From contig CAYZJH010000061.1 of the NCBI GenBank assembly GCA_964478625.1, forward strand, positions 1-22,042: DNA of 22,042 nucleotides, in the 5' to 3' direction. This document shows, in pieces, positions 1-8,030 of the stretch (within the stretch, counting starts at the first letter, position 1; each line of letters opens with the position of its first letter). Below the pieces are notes generated by a model. It was given only the letters and a program-made list of their open reading frames with translations, was not told where the DNA came from and made no database searches. The stretch is from SKZT01 sp964478625. Lineage in GTDB: Bacteria; Desulfobacterota; Desulfobacteria; Desulfobacterales; SKZT01. The position numbers and the translations under genes were made by a program.

Positions 1-455
1 TTATCCAGTTCGAAATTAGACAGCATCCGAATTTGCTCAAGGGCCTCAATACTGAGATTCTGGGCTTCATCAATAATCAAAATGACCCGTTTTCTTTCAG
101 CATACTGCCTCACCAGAAACTGGTAAAAGGCCATCAGCAAATCAGATTCATCCAACCCTCTGATATCAATCTCAAAATCCTGACAGAGCATTTTAATCAA
201 ATTTGATGGCTGTACCAAGGTATTATTGATCAGGGCGGTCTGAATGTTTCCTTCAATTTTTTCCAAGAGATAATTGATCAGGGTTGTTTTACCGGAACCT
301 ATTTCACCAGTAATAACAACAAAACCTTTATTTTCAAGAATACCGTATTCCAGATAGGTGTATGCGCTTTCATGTGTTTTGCTCATGAAAAGATATGCCG
401 GATCGGAAAGAATCTGAAACGGTTTTTCATTCAGCCCGAAGAATTTTTCGTACAT
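1..455 (-). CDS. XrtA-associated AAA ATPase (ExeA-like), C-terminus beyond window
   Basis: This gene is incomplete because it runs off the left edge; 151 codons are visible. The reading frame begins MYEKFFGLNEKPF, the usual opening of ExeA/GspA-like AAA ATPases and of the PEP-CTERM-associated ATPase family (TIGR03015). The Walker A loop GEIGSGKTT lies at about residues 50-58 and the Walker B strand VILIIDEAQN at about 124-133. Family members are predicted cytoplasmic or membrane-associated ATPases of exosortase exopolysaccharide loci, and their exact job is not established. The ATG lies 6 bp after the stop of the tyrosine-kinase-like gene, so it is the next gene of the same operon. The ribosome binding site is weak, which suggests translational coupling. 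A general ExeA-type ATPase is the alternative, but the neighbours favour the exosortase type. Confidence 0.88.
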   Translation of the reverse strand, partial: MYEKFFGLNEKPFQILSDPAYLFMSKTHESAYTYLEYGILENKGFVVITGEIGSGKTTLINYLLEKIEGNIQTALINNTLVQPSNLIKMLCQDFEIDIRGLDESDLLMAFYQFLVRQYAERKRVILIIDEAQNLSIEALEQIRMLSNFELD

Positions 456-461
456 AATGAG

Positions 462-1295
462 TTATTTCAATCTGGACTTGTTGATTATCATTCCAATGAT
501 ATTGATATCAGAAAGGAGTTTCATGGATTGCCGAATGTCTTCTGCGCTTGTTTTTTCTTCCTCCACAACAAACAAGACATTGTCAACAAACTTTGAGAGT
601 TGTATGGGATCAGCACATGCTAAGACAGCGGGGGTATCAATAATGATGATTCGGTCTTTGTATCTTGTTTTGATATCTTTAACCAACAGCTCCATTTGGG
701 GTGAGCCCAGCAATTCAGCTGAGTTATGTAAATAATTACCTCCCGGCAATATCGTCAACTTTTCAATACCCGGATTAATCAGAGCATCCTCCAACCGCAT
801 ATTTCTTGATAGTACATCAGCCAGACCAGTTTCCACTTGCATACTAAAAAAATCGGCTGCAAAATCATAATGATCCTTTGCAGGATTTTTAAGATCTGCA
901 TCAACAATAAGAACTGTCCGGTTCATTTCCTGAGCAATACTGACACCTAGGTTGATGCTGGTGAAAGTTTTTCCTTCTCCAGGATTGGCACTGGTAATCA
1001 TCATGATATTGCTGCTAATTTTTTCAAGTGCTTTCAGAACCTGGGTTCTCAATGTTTTGATCTGATTGTTGACTTTGAATTTTGAAAACAGGGCGAATAT
1101 TTTATTTTCTCTCAGAACATCGTGTGATATCGGCTTAATTTTTGTACGGGAATACTCAATCTGGGTCTCGGGCCGATAAACAGGTTGTGGCTCCAAATCA
1201 GTATATGAAGGAGTTTTTTGTATCGCAGCATCGAATAACTGAATATTAGGAAGGTCTTTTTTGGCCTTTTCCAAGGCTTTTTTCAATCGACTCAT
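462..1295 (-). CDS. XrtA-associated tyrosine-kinase-like ATPase (BY-kinase family)
   Basis: The 277-residue protein belongs to the bacterial tyrosine kinase/MinD-like P-loop family that partners Wzz-type chain-length proteins in exopolysaccharide synthesis (compare TIGR03018). Walker A is SANPGEGKT (102-110), Walker A' is VLIVDADLKNP (128-138) and Walker B is IIIIDTP (216-222). The first ~75 residues are a polar linker. The kinase is a separate polypeptide, encoded 12 bp after the chain-length gene, rather than fused to it. It ends NKSRLK and has no C-terminal tyrosine cluster, the usual autophosphorylation tail of BY-kinases. Its last tyrosine is in RYKDR near residue 212. Whether it phosphorylates itself is therefore uncertain; ATP binding and a regulatory role with the chain-length protein are the safer inference. 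Confidence 0.87.
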   Translation of the reverse strand: MSRLKKALEKAKKDLPNIQLFDAAIQKTPSYTDLEPQPVYRPETQIEYSRTKIKPISHDVLRENKIFALFSKFKVNNQIKTLRTQVLKALEKISSNIMMITSANPGEGKTFTSINLGVSIAQEMNRTVLIVDADLKNPAKDHYDFAADFFSMQVETGLADVLSRNMRLEDALINPGIEKLTILPGGNYLHNSAELLGSPQMELLVKDIKTRYKDRIIIIDTPAVLACADPIQLSKFVDNVLFVVEEEKTSAEDIRQSMKLLSDINIIGMIINKSRLK

Positions 1296-1307
1296 TTTTA
1301 TTCCGTA

Positions 1308-3059
1308 TCACATGTTTTTTGCATTGGTTACAATGACAGACCATAATTCATCCAGAGGCAACAAATATTCATTCACAATCTTGGCACCGATAAGCATGAA
1401 ACCCAAAAAAGCAAAGGCGTAAATCAGCCTTCGATACATTCTATTGAGTTTTTCTTTTTGGGTTTCAACTCTGGAAATAACCGTGAGCACGGGTATACCT
1501 ACCAGTTTGCTCAATTCCTTTTCGGTTTTTATGGAGTTATCCAACCCTTCCTGAAGAGCCGCCAGTCCGAGACCCAACCCTGAGGCCAAAACAAAACCGA
1601 GTAAGATAATGTTGAATCTATTGGGCTTATATGGCTTTTCCGGCAGATATGCATAATTTCTTATTTCAAATCGTTGTCCATGCTGTCCTTCTTCTATTCC
1701 CCTTGCAGCATTGGCTGCCATTAGTTTGTTCATGGTTTCATTATATTTTACCTTTGTAGTGTTATAATCTCTTGTTAATTCATTATACTCTTTTTCCACT
1801 AAGGGAGCTTTCTCGATTCTCTTTCTGTATTTGTTGAGTTCATCCTGAATGCTTCGCCTATCACTCATCAAATTGTTAATGGTAGCGTCAATTGAAGATT
1901 TCTGAGTCATTAAATTGATGTAAACAGGGTTGTCCGGTACCTGTTGCGATATACTGCGGGTTCTGCCTGCGGCTATTTTCCTGTCAATGGATTTTTCCAG
2001 AATTTCTATTTCTTTGGTTAGTTTGATCACATCAGGATGTTTTGGCCCATAACTTTTTTCCATGCCGATAAGTTCAACTTTCAACCCTTCAAGCCTTTTG
2101 AGTTCAGCCTCGTAACCACCTGTGGCTCCGACCTGATTTTCCAGTTCCTGTATTTCTCTTTTAAGTTTAGCGATATCCGGGTGTGTATCATGCAGAACAG
2201 ATTGAAGGCTGATAAGCTTCAACCGTAAATTTTTCAAACGTTCGGCAGGATTTCGGGCAACATTTTCACCATCGACTTTAACAGGAAGTAACGGATCCAC
2301 AGTTGTCATCTGGCCTTCAATGATGATCTTTCTGTCCTGCAAATCCCTTATTTGCATATTGACACGGTCGAGTTCTCTTTCTAACCTTCCTATGCTTGCC
2401 AGGTTTACGCTATTGAGTTCAGGAAGTTCTTCGAAATGATTTTGCTTGAACTCACTAATTTTTTTATCATAGGCCTGAAGCTGAACTCTTAAGGTTTCCA
2501 GTTCCGCTGAGAGGAAATCAGTCGTTGCGGTCGTTCTTTTCTCTTTAATTCTGGCATCTTCCTCAAGAAAAATTTCGCTCAATACATTGGTAACCTTTTG
2601 AACAGTTTCAGGGTCTCGCCCCTCATAATACAATGAGAAAGCGATGGTAGTGGACATGCTTCTTCCAGTTGTCGGATTAGTAAATTCCGCACTTTCGGTT
2701 TTTATCCCAATTGATTCCCGCATGTTACGAATTGCTTCTCCCATGCCATGTTTTTCACGAATATCGGGATAGAGATCAAACTTTTCGATGATTTCTTTGA
2801 GACGCTCGCTGCTGAATATCTGCTGTCGAATACTGTTTAAACGCTGTTCAGCATAGGTTGTAATTGTTGATCCTGCAAAATTTTCCGGTATCTGCTGCTC
2901 CTCAATAGTCAACTTGGACTCGGCCCGATAGATGGGAGGAAGCACAAACGCAATAATGATTGAAGAGAAAAATACAATCAGAAAAAGTATGGCAAAGGGT
3001 TTTCTACGTCTTCTGATAAAACTTTTAATATCATTCCATTCTAAAAATTGATCTGCCAT
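1308..3059 (-). CDS. XrtA-system polysaccharide chain-length determinant (Wzz/GNVR family)
   Basis: The 583-residue inner-membrane polysaccharide co-polymerase sets exopolysaccharide chain length and passes polymer to the exporter. Transmembrane segment 1 is at about 22-41. It is followed by a long, largely periplasmic coiled-coil region (about 170-440), a GNVR-like stretch around 417-440, the proline-rich PEKPYKPNR element (473-481), TM2 (482-502) and a third hydrophobic helix (about 545-560). This is the layout of the PEP-CTERM chain-length family (TIGR03007). It is longer than classic Wzz proteins (about 330 aa), and the excess lies in the coiled coil. Two HPD(I/V)xKLxxEI segments (293-302 and 341-351) form an internal repeat. 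An AGGA ribosome site precedes the ATG. The kinase-like partner follows within 12 bp. Confidence 0.9.
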   Translation of the reverse strand: MADQFLEWNDIKSFIRRRRKPFAILFLIVFFSSIIIAFVLPPIYRAESKLTIEEQQIPENFAGSTITTYAEQRLNSIRQQIFSSERLKEIIEKFDLYPDIREKHGMGEAIRNMRESIGIKTESAEFTNPTTGRSMSTTIAFSLYYEGRDPETVQKVTNVLSEIFLEEDARIKEKRTTATTDFLSAELETLRVQLQAYDKKISEFKQNHFEELPELNSVNLASIGRLERELDRVNMQIRDLQDRKIIIEGQMTTVDPLLPVKVDGENVARNPAERLKNLRLKLISLQSVLHDTHPDIAKLKREIQELENQVGATGGYEAELKRLEGLKVELIGMEKSYGPKHPDVIKLTKEIEILEKSIDRKIAAGRTRSISQQVPDNPVYINLMTQKSSIDATINNLMSDRRSIQDELNKYRKRIEKAPLVEKEYNELTRDYNTTKVKYNETMNKLMAANAARGIEEGQHGQRFEIRNYAYLPEKPYKPNRFNIILLGFVLASGLGLGLAALQEGLDNSIKTEKELSKLVGIPVLTVISRVETQKEKLNRMYRRLIYAFAFLGFMLIGAKIVNEYLLPLDELWSVIVTNAKNM

Positions 3060-3191
3060 AAACTCATTTTTCCTATGTAACTAACTAAAGTTTCAATTTT
3101 TCAGGTGTCAGGGCGAGGCCGGCGTGATGAACTCTCAATTTCTGAGTTATTATCCCAGTCGGCAATAGCGCGGACACATCTGGTCATGGAG
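3060..3191. other. Intergenic gap within the EPS cluster
   Basis: This 132-bp gap separates the outer-membrane protein gene from the chain-length gene. It is less AT-rich than neighbouring gaps around 3104-3135. On the minus strand it contains a 28-codon open frame (3187 to 3101, starting MTRCVRAIADWDN) that has no recognisable ribosome site and that I cannot assign to a family. No clear terminator or promoter is visible, so read-through from the upstream gene is likely. Confidence 0.4.
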
Positions 3192-4409
3192 TTACCATTT
3201 TTGAGGAAACCCAAATTCAAAGGCGATCCAGACTCGATTACGTTCTTTGTTACGATCCTTATCCAAAGACCTGTCATGCTCTATGGTATAGTTGTATGCC
3301 AGTTTAACCGAATGATTTTCCGTCAATAAATACCTAAGTGCCGGAACGATGTCAAAATAAACCTCATCGATATCGGAAAAAGAATCACCGTCATCTCTGG
3401 TCACATAAAAATCGCCATCAACCTCAAGGAAAAAGCGTTCACTCAGTGTTTGTCTTAAATTCCAATATAGCCTGGATACATTAGCCGAAGTGCCGGTTGA
3501 TGATGTTTGTAAATTCTGCCTGAGACCAATATTCATTACGTTAGTTTCACCAGTCCTTCTCAGCCTCAAATGTGCAGTTCCATTCCAATTATCGTCTTTT
3601 TCATCGGAATTTTTGAAACTTTCCTCAGTGTATCTCAATCCGATATCGGTATACAAGCTTATGGTTTCAGTAAAGTAATGATACCAAATCAAGCCCGTTC
3701 CGTAAGTATCGATGTCACTTACATCAGAAGTTCTCTGGTTATATGTCAACCTCGCTCCAATTCGATCTCTTTGCCCTGCCAGTTGTCGCATGTATCTCAA
3801 ACTTACATCATTGACCTCAAAATCCGTGTTATCTTTCAAATCATAATCGGTCTTCAGATAATTATATCCAAGATTCAGCGTGGATAGTTCCGTCAATTTG
3901 TAGTCCAGGGAGGCAAAACCATTATAGCGTTTTCTTTCGGAAAGAAACCTTTCGATTCCTCTTTCAATTTCCGGATCCACAATTGGGGTATCGATGGTAT
4001 TGGTATCCAATAAATCAAAGGTTCTCGATTCAATTGTGTAATCCTGGCGATAATTTAATCTTCCCAGGAACTGGAGCCTTTCACTTAATTTGTATCTGCC
4101 GCGAAGATTGAGAAAGTAGTCCTCTCTGTCCAAATCATCTTCTGAAACATACCTAATGAATCGAACCATACCAAAAGAAGTCAAATCAAGCAATTCCGAG
4201 GCATAATTCAGTTCAAGGCCGGGAGAGATATTAAATACAAGATCTTCATCTTTGTCAGTTCTCGTAAAAAAAACATTGTCGCTATATTCTCCACTTAGAT
4301 TTATCAATGGAGTAAACCTTACTTCTCCAGCTGATAAAAATCGAGGTTTTGAATAACTGAACATCAATGTCAGCGTAATAAATAAAAGAATCGTTTTTTT
4401 TATATTCAT
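3192..4409 (-). CDS. PEP-CTERM-associated outer-membrane beta-barrel protein
   Basis: The 405-residue protein has an N-terminal signal peptide (MNIKKTILLFITLTLMFSYS, with likely cleavage near residue 27). The rest is dominated by alternating polar and aromatic beta strands with many Y/R/D turns, typical of an outer-membrane barrel. It ends in FEFGFPQKW, a C-terminal aromatic residue consistent with a BAM recognition signal. Pattern and location match the outer-membrane family TIGR03016 found next to exosortase-A export genes. The likely role is the outer-membrane passage or scaffold for exopolysaccharide, inferred from context. It lies 35 bp downstream of the export-protein gene and is presumably co-transcribed with it. 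No catalytic motif is visible, which argues against a glycosidase. Confidence 0.82.
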   Translation of the reverse strand: MNIKKTILLFITLTLMFSYSKPRFLSAGEVRFTPLINLSGEYSDNVFFTRTDKDEDLVFNISPGLELNYASELLDLTSFGMVRFIRYVSEDDLDREDYFLNLRGRYKLSERLQFLGRLNYRQDYTIESRTFDLLDTNTIDTPIVDPEIERGIERFLSERKRYNGFASLDYKLTELSTLNLGYNYLKTDYDLKDNTDFEVNDVSLRYMRQLAGQRDRIGARLTYNQRTSDVSDIDTYGTGLIWYHYFTETISLYTDIGLRYTEESFKNSDEKDDNWNGTAHLRLRRTGETNVMNIGLRQNLQTSSTGTSANVSRLYWNLRQTLSERFFLEVDGDFYVTRDDGDSFSDIDEVYFDIVPALRYLLTENHSVKLAYNYTIEHDRSLDKDRNKERNRVWIAFEFGFPQKW

Positions 4410-4444
4410 AGCATTATTTCTTTGAGCAAGAATTTTATTATTGA

Positions 4445-5005
4445 CTAAGGCACAACAATGACATCTCCACGACGAAGAATAATATTTTGCTCCAAATTTG
4501 ACCCTTTTAACACTTCGCTGTAGTTAAAAGGTATTTTGATGGTAGTATCGTTCTGTTTTCTGAGAATATGAATATTTTTCTCTGAGGCAAAAGGGTTTAA
4601 CCCTCCAGCCATGGAAAGCATTTGCATAACCGTGGTGTCCATCAAAATAGGGTAAGCCCCTGGCCGATTGGCTTTGCCGATAACATAAGCGTTCATGCTG
4701 TTTATTTCCAAGAGCATTACCGTAACAACAGCATCTTGTATGTATGCATTAAGTTTTTCGGTAATAATATTGCGAACATCAGCGACGGTCATACCATGGA
4801 TATTTATATCTCCAATCAAGGGAAATGAAATAATACCATCCGGAGGAACGGCGAGTTTTCTGATAAGACTTTCATCTCTCCATACCGAAATTTCGATTAC
4901 ATCGCCCGGTCCGATTTTGTAGTTATAATCGCTTGCTATAGCGGAAGAGTAAGAAATCAGTGCAAAAAACAAAACAGCGGCAATCATTATTCCCCTTTGT
5001 CTCAT
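4445..5005 (-). CDS. XrtA-associated polysaccharide export protein (Wza/BexD family)
   Basis: This periplasmic or outer-membrane polysaccharide export protein has a Poly_export domain (YKIGPGDVIEISVWRDE) followed by SLBB-like segments (VYVIGKANRPGAY-type region and RRGDVIVVP at the C-terminus). I place the start at 5005, giving 186 aa, because AAAGGAGT lies 5 bp upstream; a frame opening 10 codons earlier lacks such a site. From this start the protein begins with a clean signal peptide, MRQRGIMIAAVLFFALIS, ending near SAIAS. There is no cysteine after the signal, so it is not a classic lipoprotein as Wza is. It is short compared with Wza (about 380 aa) and matches the compact PEP-CTERM export family (TIGR03027). 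It is the first gene after the terminator-like hairpin and is followed by the barrel gene. Confidence 0.88.
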   Translation of the reverse strand: MRQRGIMIAAVLFFALISYSSAIASDYNYKIGPGDVIEISVWRDESLIRKLAVPPDGIISFPLIGDINIHGMTVADVRNIITEKLNAYIQDAVVTVMLLEINSMNAYVIGKANRPGAYPILMDTTVMQMLSMAGGLNPFASEKNIHILRKQNDTTIKIPFNYSEVLKGSNLEQNIILRRGDVIVVP

Positions 5006-5010
5006 GTTAT

Positions 5011-5018
5011 ACTCCTTT
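5011..5018 (-). promoter_or_regulatory. Ribosome binding site deciding the export-protein start
   Basis: The minus strand reads AAAGGAGT, a near-perfect Shine-Dalgarno sequence, 5 bp before the ATG at 5005. It rules against the ATG at 5035, which has no such site and would put polar residues before the signal peptide. Confidence 0.8.
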
Positions 5019-5208
5019 GAATTTGATAATGTCAATTTTCCTTTACCTGCTATAAAGTCAAAAAATGTTGCTTTTTATCAATTAACATAAAAACCTTTGG
5101 CATTCAAGCTTTTAAAATAAGGTAAACCTTTCGATTCAAAACCCTATCACCAGACCAAAGCAGGTCGCTCCGCTTCAAAACGTTCCAAAAACATCATTTT
5201 TAGAAGGC

Positions 5209-5263
5209 AAAAAAATCATAGAGGCCAAGAATTCTCAACATGTCAATATCCACTATTCTTGCT
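5209..5263 (-). terminator. Likely intrinsic terminator after the membrane receiver gene
   Basis: On the minus strand CAAGAAT (5261-5255) and ATTCTTG (5232-5226) form a 7-bp inverted repeat with a 22-base loop. It can be lengthened by GAG/CTC pairing across a small bulge. A seven-T run (5215-5209) follows five bases later. The long loop lowers confidence. If real, it ends the transferase/receiver transcript and separates it from the export genes. Confidence 0.45.
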
Positions 5264-5299
5264 CAGTTGATGAAAATCGTTTTACTGTTTTCAGAAATT

Positions 5300-5788
5300 T
5301 TAATACAAGGCCCTTGCAATCAAAAATGCGCAAAAAATCCAAACAGGCATAACCAACAGCGTTAAAGTGCCCAAGGTTTGCACGAACTCTGCACGGGCAA
5401 GCAATTCAACATGGTTCACCAAACGTTTGAGAACCACTTCCACATAATTCATTGTCAGCGGGAGGTAAAGCACATCATAAACACCATTTTTAAGATATTG
5501 TAAAACACATTTTTCATCTTTTATCTCAGCGGCTACAATGATGATAGGATTTTTTTTATGCATCATAAACAACCGCATGATTTCTTTAGGATCTGACGGC
5601 AAGGAAGGTAAGTCAATAATCACAACGGCCTGGCGATATTTTATAAAACTCATCAGCCCCTGTTCCCGGTCTTCCACATAATCCACATAATAACCATATC
5701 CGGTCAAAAGAGTTACAAGATTTTCTCGGACTTTTGCATCCCTTGCGATAACCAAAAGTCTTGTTCGTGTTCTCTCAAATACTTTCAT
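5300..5788 (-). CDS. Membrane-anchored degenerate receiver-domain protein
   Basis: The 162-residue protein has a response-regulator receiver-like fold at residues 9-127 and one C-terminal transmembrane helix (about 139-160). The strand order fits CheY: LLVIARD, VVIIDLPS, PIIIVAAE, YDVLYLP. Asp59 sits at the phospho-acceptor position. The acidic pocket after strand 1 is reduced to ARD, the usual Thr/Ser after strand 4 is Ala, and the invariant Lys before Pro is Leu109. Normal phosphotransfer is therefore doubtful, and I infer a binding or docking role. Its start overlaps the end of the transferase gene by 14 bp, implying translational coupling and joint function at the membrane. No output domain is present. 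I know no named family for this architecture. Confidence 0.75.
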   Translation of the reverse strand: MKVFERTRTRLLVIARDAKVRENLVTLLTGYGYYVDYVEDREQGLMSFIKYRQAVVIIDLPSLPSDPKEIMRLFMMHKKNPIIIVAAEIKDEKCVLQYLKNGVYDVLYLPLTMNYVEVVLKRLVNHVELLARAEFVQTLGTLTLLVMPVWIFCAFLIARALY

Positions 5789-7364
5789 TATTACGTCCTA
5801 TGAATGGTGACAGACTTTTTTCATTGCTGAATGCACCGGCGAAAATAGGGGCTGATTCATTGTTAATTGCGAAAAGATACAAGTCGTTGAATAATTTTGG
5901 CACATAAATCGGTTTACGCACAAAAAGAGTCTTTATGGCTAGTTTTTTGGTTCTTTCCCAACTGGAAACAGCAAATTCATCTGCTATCAAAACTATTGGG
6001 CATTGAAAACGTACTGCCAAATTAATTGCCTGGTTTAGCTCCTCCGGCTGATTATTCACATGAGTGCAATTCAACAATACCGCAGAATAATTTATTGAAT
6101 CATCGATTGTTTCACCAATCTCCTTAAGGTGGAGACAAAATACATCCTGTTTGAAAGATTCAAGAGCATGTTTCAGATATTCATCCGCATTGAGCACAAT
6201 AATTTTTTTGCAATTTCTGGATTTCAATTGTGAGTTTCGTTTTTGGATTTGATCGTTATTGTAAAAATTGGTAAGGCGATCCAAAAAGCCGAGTTTATAT
6301 GTAATCCAACCGGTAATCATTGTCAGATAAGCTAAAAAAAATATTGTCGATATCATGCCCTGAACTAAACTTATAGCTACCGCAACAGCACATGTTGTTA
6401 CTGAATATATGGTAATGACTATAGTCGTTTGAGAATGCCGTAACCCGCGGAACATCAATCGGTGATGAATATGATCATTGTCTGCATCCATTGTTTTCAA
6501 CACACTTCGCAAAAAGGATTCACCATTGGCAACTGATTTAAAAAATCGCCTTGAGAAAGCAAGAGTGACATCTATGAGTGGAAACCCCACGATCAATGGT
6601 GCTATGATAAATGGGTACGGACTGCTATTTGCCGAAACGAGATAAGCGCAAAGCAAACCAATGGTCATTCCAAAAAACAGAGAACCTGTGTCACCAAGAA
6701 AAATTCTTGCCGGTGGTATATTGTGGCCTAGAAATCCTAATATAAGCCCGGAACACAAAGCGCAAAAAATAACAATGCCATAATCCCCATTTATTTGAGC
6801 AAGAATGCCTATTGTAAGGAATGATACCAAGGATACCGAACCGGCAAGTCCATCCACGCCATCAATGATATTGAGTGCATTGGTTACACCTACAAGCCAT
6901 AAAACGGTAACCGGCCAAGCAGCCAGACCAAGTGTGTAAGTATAATCCACCATGTGAATAGTGTCTATTTTTATTCCTGAAATCGCTACTAGCAAAACAG
7001 CAATAACAATTTCAATTGAAAATTTGGTAATGCTCTCTATTGAAAACAGATTGATGTCATCAAAAAACCCAATCACTGCAATTCCAATAGTTCCAAATAT
7101 GATTGCATTAAACAGTTTGATATTTAAAAAAGGTAAATTTAGAGACGATGAACAATGCCAGATAAATGAGAAAAGTAGAAAAGAGATAACAATACTGATT
7201 CCACCAATTCTAGGAGTTATTTTCTGATGCACTTTACGACCTCCAGGGCGATCAGTAAATAGCCTAATGGCAGGTGAAACCAGAATCAACCATGAGATGA
7301 TATATGAAACCAGCGCACTGAGCCCAAAAATCGCTATAATTGATATGAATGCTGAAGTACCCAT
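5775..7364 (-). CDS. WecA/MraY-like sugar-phosphate transferase with C-terminal receiver-like domain
   Basis: The 529-residue protein is a multi-pass inner-membrane enzyme of the polyprenyl-phosphate N-acetylhexosamine-1-phosphate transferase family. It would load the first sugar phosphate onto undecaprenyl phosphate. Family motifs visible are GFFDDINLF (99-107), NALNIIDGVDGLAG (162-175), FLGDTGS (222-228) and DHIHHRL (297-303), with hydrophobic helices from the N-terminus to about residue 360. The loop before the HIHH motif is roughly a dozen residues longer than usual. The core ends near residue 365. The remaining ~160 residues contain a soluble region (386-500) patterned like a receiver domain: KKIIVLNAD, YSAVLLNCT, CPIVLIAD, LFVRKP. 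The phospho-acceptor Asp is replaced by Asn432 while the Lys-Pro (K484) is kept. It precedes and overlaps the membrane receiver gene. The exact sugar substrate is unknown. Confidence 0.88.
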   Translation of the reverse strand: MGTSAFISIIAIFGLSALVSYIISWLILVSPAIRLFTDRPGGRKVHQKITPRIGGISIVISFLLFSFIWHCSSSLNLPFLNIKLFNAIIFGTIGIAVIGFFDDINLFSIESITKFSIEIVIAVLLVAISGIKIDTIHMVDYTYTLGLAAWPVTVLWLVGVTNALNIIDGVDGLAGSVSLVSFLTIGILAQINGDYGIVIFCALCSGLILGFLGHNIPPARIFLGDTGSLFFGMTIGLLCAYLVSANSSPYPFIIAPLIVGFPLIDVTLAFSRRFFKSVANGESFLRSVLKTMDADNDHIHHRLMFRGLRHSQTTIVITIYSVTTCAVAVAISLVQGMISTIFFLAYLTMITGWITYKLGFLDRLTNFYNNDQIQKRNSQLKSRNCKKIIVLNADEYLKHALESFKQDVFCLHLKEIGETIDDSINYSAVLLNCTHVNNQPEELNQAINLAVRFQCPIVLIADEFAVSSWERTKKLAIKTLFVRKPIYVPKLFNDLYLFAINNESAPIFAGAFSNEKSLSPFIGRNNESI

Positions 7365-7398
7365 ATTAAATCGTTCTTTTTTCTCACATGTGTTTCTA

Positions 7399-7426
7399 AA
7401 TATATAGCTCTGCCCTCTAAAGGCAA
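7399..7426 (-). promoter_or_regulatory. Candidate sigma-70-type promoter for the EPS cluster
   Basis: The minus strand carries TTGCCT (7426-7421; 4 of 6 to the -35 consensus), a 16-bp spacer and TATATT (7404-7399; 5 of 6 to the -10 consensus). Transcription would start about 25-30 bp before the transferase ATG. I looked for a sigma-54 (GG-N10-GC) site here and found none. Confidence 0.4.
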
Positions 7427-7915
7427 TTAATCCACAGGAAAACCAACCAAATGAGCACCAACAATACCGTGCCTGTAAATCGTTTTTCTCAAACCACGAC
7501 TCACTGAAGCAATTTCTGTACCAAACCTTCTTCTATCATAGCTTTCAGAAATTACAGAGCTATTAAGCAAAATGATTTTCTTTGCCAACAGGAAACCAAC
7601 TATTTTGTCTTGTAATTAAATACACTTTCCAATTTTAGAATATTTAACACAAAATATTCCAATACTCTAATTATATAAACAATTCATTTCCATTTAGGTT
7701 ACAGTTTTAAAATTTGGGCTGATGTAGGGTATATAAATTCAATATTTTTTTATGTTCTATTTGCAAATGAATCCAATTGTTTTTTTAGAATACCTTAAAA
7801 ACCTGAAAACAAAAAAAGGCCATATCGGCTCTTCTAATCAATACTATCCATTCAATTGTTTTTTATTTAAAAACCAACGGATTGTGCAAAAAACAACACG
7901 ATCCGAGCCATTTTG

Positions 7916-7940
7916 GCCCTTCCTTTTTCAGGGAAAGGGC
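7916..7940. repeat. Inverted repeat (stable hairpin)
   Basis: GCCCTT (7916-7921) pairs with AAGGGC (7935-7940). Pairing can continue inward through CCT/AGG with one bulged A. Neither side is followed by a T run, so it does not look like a simple intrinsic terminator. It could be part of a structured RNA or a relic of an element. Confidence 0.5.
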
Positions 7941-8030
7941 TTATAAGGCATTTCGTTTGTGCGCCAATTCACGTGCTATCAATTTCATCATTCAGTGCCC
8001 AATGACAAAATAATTGTGTAATCTATCATA

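Noticed and set aside
4445..5035. Longer start for the export protein
   Set aside because: The first ATG lacks a ribosome site and adds polar residues before the signal peptide; the ATG at 5005 has AAAGGAGT in place.
5006..5060. TTGACA with 18-bp spacer and TATAAC on the minus strand before the export gene
   Set aside because: The -10-like hexamer abuts the start codon, so transcription would begin inside the gene; the match coincides with the ribosome site region.
7441..7500. GGCACGGTATTG-like sequence on the minus strand resembling a sigma-54 promoter
   Set aside because: The -24 GG is not followed by GC at the required 10-base spacing.
7752..7946. 64-codon plus-strand frame in the long gap
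   Set aside because: It has no ribosome site, a low-complexity translation driven by A/T runs and a hairpin at its end, and no recognisable motif.
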